A stretch of 64,000 nt of DNA from CAZKNF01 sp964554105 (GTDB lineage: Bacteria; Bacteroidota; Rhodothermia; Rhodothermales; VXPQ01): positions 14,935 to 78,934 of the forward strand of contig CAZKNF010000009.1 of assembly GCA_964554105.1 (NCBI GenBank), in the 5' to 3' direction. Made by a program: the position numbers and the translations under genes. This document shows positions 16,198 through 23,928 of the stretch, piece by piece. The notes under the pieces were generated by a model, which had not been told where the DNA came from, did not search any database, and saw nothing but the letters and a program-made list of their open reading frames with translations. Each line of letters begins with the position of its first letter. Within the stretch, counting starts at the first letter, position 1.

Positions 16198-16252
16198 GGA
16201 GCGGCAGTGTCCGACTCGCGCCCGATCGCATTGTTCGTCAGATGCGGCGATA
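16198..16252 (+). repeat. 55-bp repeat, left copy at gap edge
   Basis: This 55-bp segment (starts GGAGCGGCAGTGTCC, ends GATGCGGCGATA) runs into the N gap and is repeated exactly at 16353-16407 on the other side. Confidence 0.9.
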
Positions 16253-16352
16253 NNNNNNNNNNNNNNNNNNNNNNNNNNNNNNNNNNNNNNNNNNNNNNNN
16301 NNNNNNNNNNNNNNNNNNNNNNNNNNNNNNNNNNNNNNNNNNNNNNNNNNNN
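16253..16352. other. Assembly gap (100 N)
   Basis: Exactly 100 N, the conventional length for a gap of unknown size. Identical 55-bp edges suggest either an unmerged contig overlap or a collapsed tandem array. Confidence 0.98.
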
Positions 16353-16407
16353 GGAGCGGCAGTGTCCGACTCGCGCCCGATCGCATTGTTCGTCAGATGC
16401 GGCGATA
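16353..16407 (+). repeat. 55-bp repeat, right copy at gap edge
   Basis: An exact copy of 16198-16252. Its last five bases (CGATA) are also the start of the 25-bp tandem unit that follows. Confidence 0.9.
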
Positions 16408-16474
16408 CTGCGTCTGCGACGGCTAAACGATACTGCGTCTGCGACGGCTAAACGATACTGCGTCTGCGACGGCT
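16403..16474 (+). repeat. 25-bp tandem repeat, 2.9 copies, upstream of thrA
   Basis: The 25-bp unit begins CGATACTGCGTCTGCGACGG and ends CTAAA. It starts at 16403, 16428 and 16453, the last copy being cut to 22 bp. It looks like a minisatellite continuing from the gap edge. It lies 63 bp before the thrA start. Confidence 0.9.
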
Positions 16475-16537
16475 CTACATCCCGGCGAGTCGTGGGCTCC
16501 GTCAGCGAAACCTTCACCGTATTTGATCTCGAATTCC

Positions 16538-19015
16538 ATGTCTTCGCCACCCGAACGATCGGTCTTCATCCATAAATTCGGTGGTACCTCGGTCCAAACG
16601 GCCGAGCGCATCAAAGGCGCTGTGGACCTGGTCGTGCGAGACCAGGACGAGGGGCTGAAGGTGGTCGTTGTTTCGGCGCTGGGCGGCGTAACCGATCAGC
16701 TCATCGCCGCGGTTGGCGAGGCCCTCGCTCGATCGGAAAAACACACCGAAATCCTCGATAGACTCCGAGAGCGGCATTCCACCGCGCTCGAGGCGCTTGT
16801 CGCGTCAGAGGAGCGGGACCAGATCGCTGCGGAACTCGATGAGAGGTGGACGGAACTGGGTGAACTTCTGGACGGAGTCTACCTACTGCGAGAATGTACG
16901 AACAGGACCCGTGATGCCGTGATCGGGATGGGCGAGCGCCTGTCGACCCCGCTGACTGCGGCCGCCTTCCGGTCGGCGGGCCGAGACGCGGTTGCGATCG
17001 ATGCGCGCACCATCATCCGCACGGATGCGTCGTTCGGCGAGGCGAACGTGCTGTTCGAGGAGACCAGCGATCAGATTCAGGAGGCGTTCGAGGAGATTCC
17101 GGATACGACCATTGCCGTCGTGACCGGGTTCATCGCGTCGACGGAGCGGGGTGTGACCACGACCCTCGGGCGCTCGGGAAGCGACTACACGGCGACCATC
17201 CTTGGAGGTGCTCTAAGGGCGCAGCACGTCACGATCTGGACCGACGTCGACGGTGTACTCTCCGCCGATCCGAGGCTGGTTCCCGATGCGTTCGCGCTTC
17301 CGCAGCTCAGCTATCGGGAGGCCGCCGAACTCGCCTATTTCGGAGCAAAGGTCCTTCATCCGCGAACGATGCGTCCGCTGCTGAGCCCGCGCATCCCCCT
17401 GCGGATAAAGAACACTTTAAATCCGAGTGCGCCCGGGACGCTGATTTCCGAGAAGACCACGACGATGGAGGGGCACGTCAAGGCTATAACGGCCATCAGA
17501 GACGTGGCCGTGGTGATGCTCGAAGGTACCGGCCTCGTCGGAATTCCGGGCATTTCCGCCCGTGCGCTCTCCGCCCTTGCGGCCGAGCGGATCAACGTGT
17601 TGATGATTTCGCAAGCCTCCAGCGAGCAGAGCCTCTGCTGCGTCGTTCCGAGCGATGCCGCAAACGATTCACAGCTCGCTCTGCGCCTCGCGTTCGAACC
17701 CGAGCTGTCGCGCGGCGACGTGGCGAGCATTTACACGATCGAGGGATGCGCGGTGATTTCTTCCGTAGGCGACAATATGCGCGAGCGTCCGGGGCTCGCT
17801 GGAAGGATGTTCTCGACGCTGGGACGCAGCGGCGTCAACGTGCTAGCTATCGCTCAGGGTGCTGCGGAAACCAATATTTCGGCTGTCGTGAGAGAGGCCG
17901 ATGCGCGCCAGGCGGTGCACGCCCTGCACGATGAATTTGCGCTGGTCCGACACCGTGTTCACGTGTTTATGATCGGAGCCGGCATCGTGGGGCAGGCGCT
18001 GCTGCGGATGCTCGGCGATCAGCAAAAGACACTGCTGGAGCGCCTTAATCTGAACATCCATCTCGTTGGCGTCGCGAACAGAAGTAAAATGGCGTGGGAC
18101 ATCGAGGGCATTCCCTTCGAGCAGGCGGTCGCAACGCTGCACGCAAGCGAGCGGAAGGGAGGGCTCGACGCCATACTTACGCACCTGAAAGAAGCGAAGC
18201 TGAATCGGCTTATGGTGATCGATGCGACGGCATCCGACGAAGTCGCGCACCACTATCCCGACCTGCTCGAGCGTTCTATCGCCGTCATCACGCCGAACAA
18301 GCGCGCGAATACGAAAGACCAGGCGTTTTACGAACGGCTCCAGCGGGCGGCACATCGCCAGCAGGTGCCGTATCTCTACGAGACGACGGTCGGTGCCGGT
18401 CTGCCGGTCATATCGACGCTTCGGGATCTGATCCGATCAGGGGACAAGATCCACCGGATTGAAGGGGTTCTCTCTGGAACGCTCGCTCACATCTTCAACG
18501 GCATGGCCATTGGTCGTAAATTCTCCGAGGCGGTGCGTGCGGCACGCACGATGGGATTTACCGAACCGGATCCGCGCGACGACCTCAAAGGCGACGACGT
18601 CGGCCGCAAGCTGCTCATTCTCGCGCGCGAAATCGGACTTTCGGTAGAACGGGATGACGTCGCCGTCGAATCGCTTGTGCCCGTACATCTATTCGACATC
18701 TCTGTTGCGGATTTCATGGAGCAGATCGACGAGCTGGATGCCCCGTGGGAGGAACGGATGGCTGCCGCGCGGGAGGAAGGAGGACGACTTCAATACATCG
18801 GGCTGATCGAGGATGACCGGCTCAGCGTACGAACCCGGTGGATCGGTCCTGAATCTCCGTTCTCGCACTTGAAAGGGACGGACAACATGGTCGTATACAC
18901 CACGGACCGCTACAACGAATTTCCGCTCGTCGTTCAGGGACCCGGCGCCGGACCGGTCGTGACCGCGGCCGGCATTCTGGCGGATCTCATTAAGGCGGCC
19001 GAGCTCGGCGGATAG
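16538..19015 (+). CDS. thrA: Bifunctional aspartate kinase / homoserine dehydrogenase
   Basis: This 825-residue cytosolic enzyme catalyses the first and third steps of the aspartate-family pathway. The ATG at 16538 (MSSPPERSVFIHKFGGTSV) is preferred to the upstream TTG. The kinase domain covers about 10-290 (KFGGTSV, GRSGSDYTA, GAKVLHPRTM). Two ACT domains lie at about 310-460 (GTGLVGIPGISARALSAL, GDNMRERPGLAGRMFSTLG), which usually bind threonine or lysine for feedback control. Homoserine dehydrogenase follows from about 470 (MIGAGIVGQALL, TPNKRANTKD, YETTVGAGLPVI, GFTEPDPRDDLKGDDVGRK). dapB and dapA follow on the same strand. Repeats and a gap lie directly upstream, so the promoter is not fully seen. 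Confidence 0.97.
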   Translation: MSSPPERSVFIHKFGGTSVQTAERIKGAVDLVVRDQDEGLKVVVVSALGGVTDQLIAAVGEALARSEKHTEILDRLRERHSTALEALVASEERDQIAAELDERWTELGELLDGVYLLRECTNRTRDAVIGMGERLSTPLTAAAFRSAGRDAVAIDARTIIRTDASFGEANVLFEETSDQIQEAFEEIPDTTIAVVTGFIASTERGVTTTLGRSGSDYTATILGGALRAQHVTIWTDVDGVLSADPRLVPDAFALPQLSYREAAELAYFGAKVLHPRTMRPLLSPRIPLRIKNTLNPSAPGTLISEKTTTMEGHVKAITAIRDVAVVMLEGTGLVGIPGISARALSALAAERINVLMISQASSEQSLCCVVPSDAANDSQLALRLAFEPELSRGDVASIYTIEGCAVISSVGDNMRERPGLAGRMFSTLGRSGVNVLAIAQGAAETNISAVVREADARQAVHALHDEFALVRHRVHVFMIGAGIVGQALLRMLGDQQKTLLERLNLNIHLVGVANRSKMAWDIEGIPFEQAVATLHASERKGGLDAILTHLKEAKLNRLMVIDATASDEVAHHYPDLLERSIAVITPNKRANTKDQAFYERLQRAAHRQQVPYLYETTVGAGLPVISTLRDLIRSGDKIHRIEGVLSGTLAHIFNGMAIGRKFSEAVRAARTMGFTEPDPRDDLKGDDVGRKLLILAREIGLSVERDDVAVESLVPVHLFDISVADFMEQIDELDAPWEERMAAAREEGGRLQYIGLIEDDRLSVRTRWIGPESPFSHLKGTDNMVVYTTDRYNEFPLVVQGPGAGPVVTAAGILADLIKAAELGG

Positions 19016-19117
19016 CCTCAGGCCGGAGCGGGACTGTGCTTCGGCTTGTATCGAAAAAGGGACAGCAATCGATCGCGGTCGCCGCTAGAATTAAGTCAGG
19101 TTACGTACACACGCACG

Positions 19118-19876
19118 ATGAAATTGGCACTGGTTGGGACGGGACAGATGGGCGAGGCGGTCGAGGAACTCGCCGGCACGCGGGGCCACGACATTGAAGC
19201 GCGCTTTGATTCCGATACACCATTGACCGATAGCGATCCGGCATGGGCAGAGAACGTCGATGTCGCGATCGATTTTTCGCTTCCGTCCCTGGCCGTCAAA
19301 CATATCGAGCATCTTTGTGGATGGGGAATCCCCGCCGTCATTGGCACGACCGGGTGGTATGACCGGCTGGACAGCGTCGAACAATCGGTGCGCGAGCATG
19401 ACGGGAGCATCTTGTACGCACCGAATTTTTCGCTGGGCGTAGCGGTTCTCGTTCGAGCACTGCATGCGATTGCGCCGATGCTCGACAAGGTACCCGAATA
19501 TGACCCCTTCGTCCATGAGGTTCACCACACGCGTAAGATGGATAGTCCATCGGGAACGGCAGTGATGATCGGCGATCTCCTGGTCGACGCACTCAGCCGC
19601 AAGAGCCGAATCGATTCTGAGACACAGCACGGGCGGATCGCAGAGGATTCACTGCACGTCACGTCGTCGCGTGTCGGGAGCGTGATCGGCAAGCACGTGA
19701 TCGAGTTCGATTCGCCGTTCGACAGCATCAAGCTCAGCCATGAAGCGAAGAATCGGCAGGGATTCGCGTTCGGGGCCATCCGGTCTGCAGAATGGCTTGA
19801 GGGACGGAAGGGGTTATTCACACTGGACGACGTGGTAGCGGATTGGCTTGGGGATCAGACGAAAGCCATCTCGTGA
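19118..19876 (+). CDS. dapB: 4-hydroxy-tetrahydrodipicolinate reductase
   Basis: The enzyme reduces hydroxy-tetrahydrodipicolinate to tetrahydrodipicolinate with NAD(P)H, on the route to diaminopimelate and lysine. ATG at 19118 begins the Rossmann strand directly (MKLALVGTGQMG); a longer frame to 19046 would add an unneeded tail. The 252 residues are the normal size. Motifs are VIGTTGWY, APNFSLGVAVL, the catalytic EVHHTRKMDSPSGTA and SHEAKNRQGFAFGAI. It lies 102 bp after thrA and 36 bp before dapA, in one probable operon. The gene order (dapB before dapA) means the second step of the branch is encoded before the first. Confidence 0.96.
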   Translation: MKLALVGTGQMGEAVEELAGTRGHDIEARFDSDTPLTDSDPAWAENVDVAIDFSLPSLAVKHIEHLCGWGIPAVIGTTGWYDRLDSVEQSVREHDGSILYAPNFSLGVAVLVRALHAIAPMLDKVPEYDPFVHEVHHTRKMDSPSGTAVMIGDLLVDALSRKSRIDSETQHGRIAEDSLHVTSSRVGSVIGKHVIEFDSPFDSIKLSHEAKNRQGFAFGAIRSAEWLEGRKGLFTLDDVVADWLGDQTKAIS

Positions 19877-19912
19877 TGGAATTGACTAGAAACGCTGCAG
19901 GTAGAAAGGATT

Positions 19913-20812
19913 ATGGGAGAGCATATTTTCAGGGGGTCGGGGACGGCCATCGTAACACCTTTTACGCCGGACGATCAGATCGATTTTGAGGCATTTCGGC
20001 GGCACGTCGATCAGCAAATCGACGGCGGCATCGATGCGCTCGTCGTACTCGGAACCACCGGCGAGAACGCCACAGTCTGGCCGGATGAGCGCCGCGAGCT
20101 CGTCGAAACGACGATCGAACACGTGGACGGCCGGATTCCCGTCATCGTCGGCACAGGAAATAATTCGACCAGCGAGAGCATCGTCTTCTCAAAGGAGGCC
20201 GAACGCGCAGGGGCAGATGGACTGCTCGTGGTGGGTCCGTACTACAACAAGCCGACGCAGTCCGGATTTAGAGCGCACGTAGCGGCGATTGCCGATGCAA
20301 CCGACACGCCGATTCTCATCTACAACGTGCCCGGCAGAACGAGCTTCAACATCCTTCCGGAAACCGTTTTGCAGCTTGCCGAAGAGGTGCCGAGCGTCAC
20401 GGGCGTGAAGGAAGCATCGGGAAGTCTGCAGCAAATTTCCGACATCCTTGCGAATCGCCCGGATTCACTTGCCGTGTACTCTGGTGATGATGAGATTACG
20501 CTGCCGCTCATTAATCTCGGCGGAGACGGTGTGGTGTCGGTGATCAGCAATGCTATCCCGCAGCTGTTCGGCAGCCTCGTCCGGCACGCACTTGCGGGGC
20601 GCATAGAAGAGGCCCGGGAACTGCACTATCGGCTCCTTCCGGCGATGCGAGCGTGTTTCCTTGAAACGAATCCGATGCCCATCAAAGCAGTCCTGCATGA
20701 GCTTGGATTAATGGAGAGCCGATTGAGATTGCCGCTCATCGAGATGGAAGAGGCGAACCGCCGCCGCGTGCTCGATGCGTTCGCGCCGCTTATCCAGGCG
20801 AAGGTGTCCTAG
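19913..20812 (+). CDS. dapA: 4-hydroxy-tetrahydrodipicolinate synthase
   Basis: The enzyme condenses pyruvate with aspartate semialdehyde, which is the product of the step before homoserine dehydrogenase. It is a 299-residue TIM barrel of the usual length. Motifs are GSGTAIVTPF near the N terminus, LGTTGENATVWPDE, YYNKPTQSGFRAHV, YNVPGRTSFNI with the catalytic Tyr, and GVKEASGSLQQ with the Schiff-base Lys. A Shine-Dalgarno-like AGAAAGGA precedes the ATG by a few bases, which is clearer than for most genes here. It closes the thrA-dapB-dapA set and is convergent with the receiver protein ending at 20910. Confidence 0.97.
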   Translation: MGEHIFRGSGTAIVTPFTPDDQIDFEAFRRHVDQQIDGGIDALVVLGTTGENATVWPDERRELVETTIEHVDGRIPVIVGTGNNSTSESIVFSKEAERAGADGLLVVGPYYNKPTQSGFRAHVAAIADATDTPILIYNVPGRTSFNILPETVLQLAEEVPSVTGVKEASGSLQQISDILANRPDSLAVYSGDDEITLPLINLGGDGVVSVISNAIPQLFGSLVRHALAGRIEEARELHYRLLPAMRACFLETNPMPIKAVLHELGLMESRLRLPLIEMEEANRRRVLDAFAPLIQAKVS

Positions 20813-20909
20813 CGACCGGGACGCGAAGAACTGCATCACTTCGAATTGTGTGGAGGGCAGCGGTGACACTGCTGCCGGCTGCACATGACCGATTCGGCGG
20901 TCGCAATCA

Positions 20910-21287
20910 TCATTGATTAACTTGCCCGTAAAGAAGCTCGTCTATTCGCTCCATGAGAATATCTGTTGAGAACGGTTTCGCCAGACACGTACTGGCACCG
21001 TTCCGGATAGCGAGTTCTCGAAGTGAGGGTGTGGAATTGGCGGAGATGAAAATGACCGGCGTCTCGCGAATCGTCTCGTCACGGCGGATCTCCTGGATGA
21101 CCTCGAGTCCGTCCGCACCCGGCATCTGAAAATTCGTGAGTACAATGTCAGGATGGTGCTCACGAGCAAGTTCGATACCCTTTCGTCCGTTCGACGCCGC
21201 ATACGTACGAAAGCCCTCCATTTCGAAGAAGATTTCAAGTCCTTCGAGGAGATTCAGATCGTCTTCTACTATTAGAATTGTTCGCAT
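20910..21287 (-). CDS. Stand-alone receiver protein lacking the phospho-acceptor Asp
   Basis: This 125-residue CheY-like receiver has no output domain. ATG at 21287 (MRTILIVEDD) is preferred to one at 21311. The acidic pair E8-D9/D10, the Ser of FISAN (S82) and the Lys of CLAKPF (K104) are present. At the acceptor site, where the family has Asp, the sequence reads IVLTNFQMPGADG with N52; the codon is AAT on the minus strand. It therefore cannot be phosphorylated in the usual way. It may be a constitutive or binding-only pseudo-receiver. No kinase adjoins it. It is convergent with dapA and about 200 bp downstream of mreD. Confidence 0.88.
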   Translation of the reverse strand: MRTILIVEDDLNLLEGLEIFFEMEGFRTYAASNGRKGIELAREHHPDIVLTNFQMPGADGLEVIQEIRRDETIRETPVIFISANSTPSLRELAIRNGASTCLAKPFSTDILMERIDELLYGQVNQ

Positions 21288-21488
21288 ATCGCACTCATAC
21301 TTCAATTGCAACCTTGCGCATCAACCGTCTCATCTTCCGTGCGTTTCTGTCAACCGTGCCATCCATTTACATTTGCCGAGTTCGTTTCCTAGTTGTGAAG
21401 GCACGGTTTCGCAACCTGCAGGTTTGAATGGCTTGGCACGTCTAGTAGATACACACACGCCAGGTAATCTCTAGCCTTCGTTTGCTTG

Positions 21489-21959
21489 TTAGCGCGCATT
21501 CAGCAGCGATGCGAGTGTGCCGAGTATGGCGGTGTAGAGGGCGGATCCGAGCCAGAGAGCGCCGATTAGAAATGAATTCCTGGTACCGGCTTCAAGCGCG
21601 AGGAAGAGTACGAGCAGGCCGTTGTGCAGGAGTGCGATGACGAGACTGCCGACGAAGGCCTGTTGGGGAAGAATAAGAAGCGTTTCGCGTTCGTTTGCCG
21701 GAAAAAGTCCCACCAGAAAGCCGACGAGCGTCTTGACGAACATGTGTATTCCCCACGTCCCGTAGATCACGTCCATAAGCAGACCCATGCCGAAGCCGGT
21801 TACGGCGCCGGCCTGCCGGCCGTGACGCAATCCCATCCACGCCACGAACAGAAGCACGGCATCCGGATAGGCGCCCCACAGTCGCAACCGACCGAGAACA
21901 AGCCACTGAACCAGGACAACGAGCACGCCGATTAGGGCTTGTCGTACCAACGATGGCAT
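21489..21959 (-). CDS. mreD: Rod shape-determining protein MreD-like membrane protein
   Basis: This 156-residue integral membrane protein has about five hydrophobic segments (LIGVLVVLVQWLVLGRL, PDAVLLFVAWMGLRHG, AVTGFGMGLLMDVIYG, a long central helix, and LWLGSALYTAILGTLASLL). Length and pattern match MreD, which works with MreB/MreC in lateral wall growth. The conserved GLLxDVxYGTWGIHMF region is present. mreB, mreC and the elongation PBP are not in the window. It lies 38 bp after the D-Ala-D-Ala carboxypeptidase gene on the same strand. Other small membrane families could mimic this, but the motif supports the call. Confidence 0.8.
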   Translation of the reverse strand: MPSLVRQALIGVLVVLVQWLVLGRLRLWGAYPDAVLLFVAWMGLRHGRQAGAVTGFGMGLLMDVIYGTWGIHMFVKTLVGFLVGLFPANERETLLILPQQAFVGSLVIALLHNGLLVLFLALEAGTRNSFLIGALWLGSALYTAILGTLASLLNAR

Positions 21960-21997
21960 AGGGTCGGGTGGTCACTCCGGATTTGATCAGCGGGAAT

Positions 21998-23452
21998 CTA
22001 CGAGCCCAGGTTCGCCGACGCCAGTTCCATGACGATTCTATCGATCGACTGGGTAATCCGGTAGGAAGGCGCCGTATAGTTGTTGGCGAAGACGGAAAAA
22101 GCGACAAGTCGACCGTTCGACGAGGTGGCGTATCCACTCAGTGCCCGCACAGACTCGAGGGAGCCGGTCTTTGCGAAGACAGGAAGGTTATGCAGTCGAT
22201 GGCGAAGTGTCGACCGCGTCTCGCCTCCGGCGGGTATCGAGGCGAGGAATGCGTCGCGTTCTGGATGATCGTGCATGTAGGCCAGCAGCTTCGCCATTGA
22301 TTCAGGCGTCACGAAGTTCTTTCTCGAGAGACCCGAGCCGTCCCGGATCGAAATCGCATCCGTGCCGGCGCCGGCGCGACTGAGGAGCTCCTTGATTCGT
22401 CGCTCGCCTCCCCGCGCCGAGCCGCCGTACGCGAATGTGCGAAATACCTGCTCGGCATAGAAGTTATTGCTCCTCTTGTTCACGAGCGTAAGGATCTGGG
22501 CGAGAGGAGGAGAGACATAGACGAATAGAGGCGAGTCCCGACTGTATTCGTAGTCCGAGAGGTCGTCGATATCGAGGACGTCCGCATCCACTTCGATGTC
22601 GTGTTCCTGGAGATAATGGCTGAAAGATTGGACGGCTAGGGACGTGGGATTGGTGACGGGCATCACGATCGTCCCCGCATAGTTTTGAGGAATGCTCCCT
22701 GCGAAGGTGATGGTTTCACCTCCGAGCACGCGATCCGTGTTAACGGCGATCCCGCGCTGGCGCCCTCGCGTCGTCATGTTGTTGTTGATCTCGAGATACC
22801 CGGCCGGATGCGCTTCGAGATCCGGCGGATCGCCCGGCCGCGACGCGACGATTTTGACCTCTACGATGTTGTCGTTGTACGCAAGGCCGTTGGTACTCAC
22901 GCCAAGTAGCCGGCTCGATTGATTCGTGACGTAGTCTATGTCCCATCCTTCGGCATATGACTCGTCATCAAAGACGTCGTCATCACCGATAATCCGGCCT
23001 TCGAAACGGCTCACCCCGAGCTCTGCCAGGCTGCGGGCCCAGCGTCGCAGCGGATCGCCTCCTGCAGCGAACGCGCTGCCAAAGGTCGGGTCGCCTGACC
23101 CGCGAAGAATGATATCTCCTTTGAGCACGTCGCCGTCTACGGTGCCGTCGAAGTAGAGCGTAGTGCGGTACCGATAGGATGAGCCGAGCGCGTCGAGAGC
23201 CGTGGCTGAAACGAAGAGTTTTTGATTCGAAGCCGGTATGAATGTCTTGGTGTCGTCATGTCGGTACAGGATTTCGCCGCTTTCGACATCCTGCACGCAG
23301 ATACCCCAGAACGCCGTCTGAACACCGTCCTGCCTGAGGATCTGCTCGATTTCCGGAGCCAGATTGATGGTCTGCGGATTCCACGCTACCGCGCCCGAGA
23401 CGATCACAGCCAGGACGAGGCTCACGATGGATGTGGTTGATCTGTTGATCAC
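21998..23452 (-). CDS. dacB: D-alanyl-D-alanine carboxypeptidase/endopeptidase, PBP4 type (S13)
   Basis: The enzyme trims D-Ala or cuts cross-links in peptidoglycan in the periplasm. The frame is open to an ATG at 23575, only 18 bp from the divergent gene at 23594. GTG at 23452 gives a clean signal peptide (INRSTTSIVSLVLAVIVSG, then AVA) and is preferred, for 484 residues. Active-site motifs are S75-x-x-K78 in PASNQKLF, SNN in RSNNFYAEQVF, and KTG in FAKTGSLESV. The large insertion typical of S13 lies between. mreD follows in the same operon, so both act in wall shaping. If the ATG is used, a 41-residue cytoplasmic tail is added. Confidence 0.92.
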   Translation of the reverse strand: MINRSTTSIVSLVLAVIVSGAVAWNPQTINLAPEIEQILRQDGVQTAFWGICVQDVESGEILYRHDDTKTFIPASNQKLFVSATALDALGSSYRYRTTLYFDGTVDGDVLKGDIILRGSGDPTFGSAFAAGGDPLRRWARSLAELGVSRFEGRIIGDDDVFDDESYAEGWDIDYVTNQSSRLLGVSTNGLAYNDNIVEVKIVASRPGDPPDLEAHPAGYLEINNNMTTRGRQRGIAVNTDRVLGGETITFAGSIPQNYAGTIVMPVTNPTSLAVQSFSHYLQEHDIEVDADVLDIDDLSDYEYSRDSPLFVYVSPPLAQILTLVNKRSNNFYAEQVFRTFAYGGSARGGERRIKELLSRAGAGTDAISIRDGSGLSRKNFVTPESMAKLLAYMHDHPERDAFLASIPAGGETRSTLRHRLHNLPVFAKTGSLESVRALSGYATSSNGRLVAFSVFANNYTAPSYRITQSIDRIVMELASANLGS

Positions 23453-23593
23453 GAGAATACTTTCGATTGAGAACGTTATCGATCGAATGAGGGATCGGAA
23501 CCAGGCAGGGGAGCCATAGTTTTGTTTTACGCTATCGGCGCCGGATCTCTTCCGATTCATCCCCTTCCGTTTCAATAATTACAGCATTCAATT

Positions 23594-23884
23594 ATGGCGA
23601 AGCGCAGCGGACGCCGACGTACGCCGCGGACGCGTAAACAGCGGCGGAACGTCAAGATGGTCTTCGGCCGTCGCAACTACATTCTGATCGGTATCGGTGT
23701 GCTGGCCGTCGTCGTCGGTTTCGTCATGATGCGGCTCGAGAACGAGGTCGACGGATTCATTTCCCTTTATGTCTCGCCGCTGCTCATCATGGCAGGCTAT
23801 ATCGAGGTATTATACGGCATAATGGCGGATCCGGACGGCAATACACGCGAAAATGAGGCGCACGAAACCAGTCCATCGGTGTGA
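23594..23884 (+). CDS. DUF3098 small membrane protein
   Basis: This 96-residue protein starts with a strongly basic tail (KRSGRRRTPRTRKQRRN), then KMVFGRRNYILIGIGVLAVV with a first membrane helix, and a second helix around FISLYVSPLLIMAGYIEVLY. The FGRRNYILIG entry and two-helix layout match DUF3098, a family found in Bacteroidota. In other genomes it is often near cell-division or undecaprenyl-phosphatase genes (established by context only). Here it is divergent from dacB and convergent with the NamZ-like gene. The function is unknown. Confidence 0.85.
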   Translation: MAKRSGRRRTPRTRKQRRNVKMVFGRRNYILIGIGVLAVVVGFVMMRLENEVDGFISLYVSPLLIMAGYIEVLYGIMADPDGNTRENEAHETSPSV

Positions 23885-23928
23885 AGGCTGTCTTCACATT
23901 CTTCAACAGGCTCTTAGAGGTGCCGGTT

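Larger units (their letters stand above)
16047..16537. other. Region between the sugar-acid locus and thrA, with assembly gap and repeats
   Basis: About 490 bases have no gene. They contain a 100-N gap, a 55-bp sequence present on both gap edges and a 25-bp tandem repeat, all listed separately. thrA begins 63 bp after the last repeat unit. Confidence 0.7.

Noticed and set aside
16403..16474. Possible CRISPR array
   Set aside because: The 25-bp units are directly adjacent without spacers and no cas genes are near, so it is a tandem repeat.
16174..16575. Open frames running through the N gap
   Set aside because: They are open only because N translate as X; the flanks are tandem repeats.
20813..20909. 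GGCAGC/GCTGCC hairpin between dapA and the receiver gene as terminator
   Set aside because: No T-run on either strand, so not counted as an intrinsic terminator.
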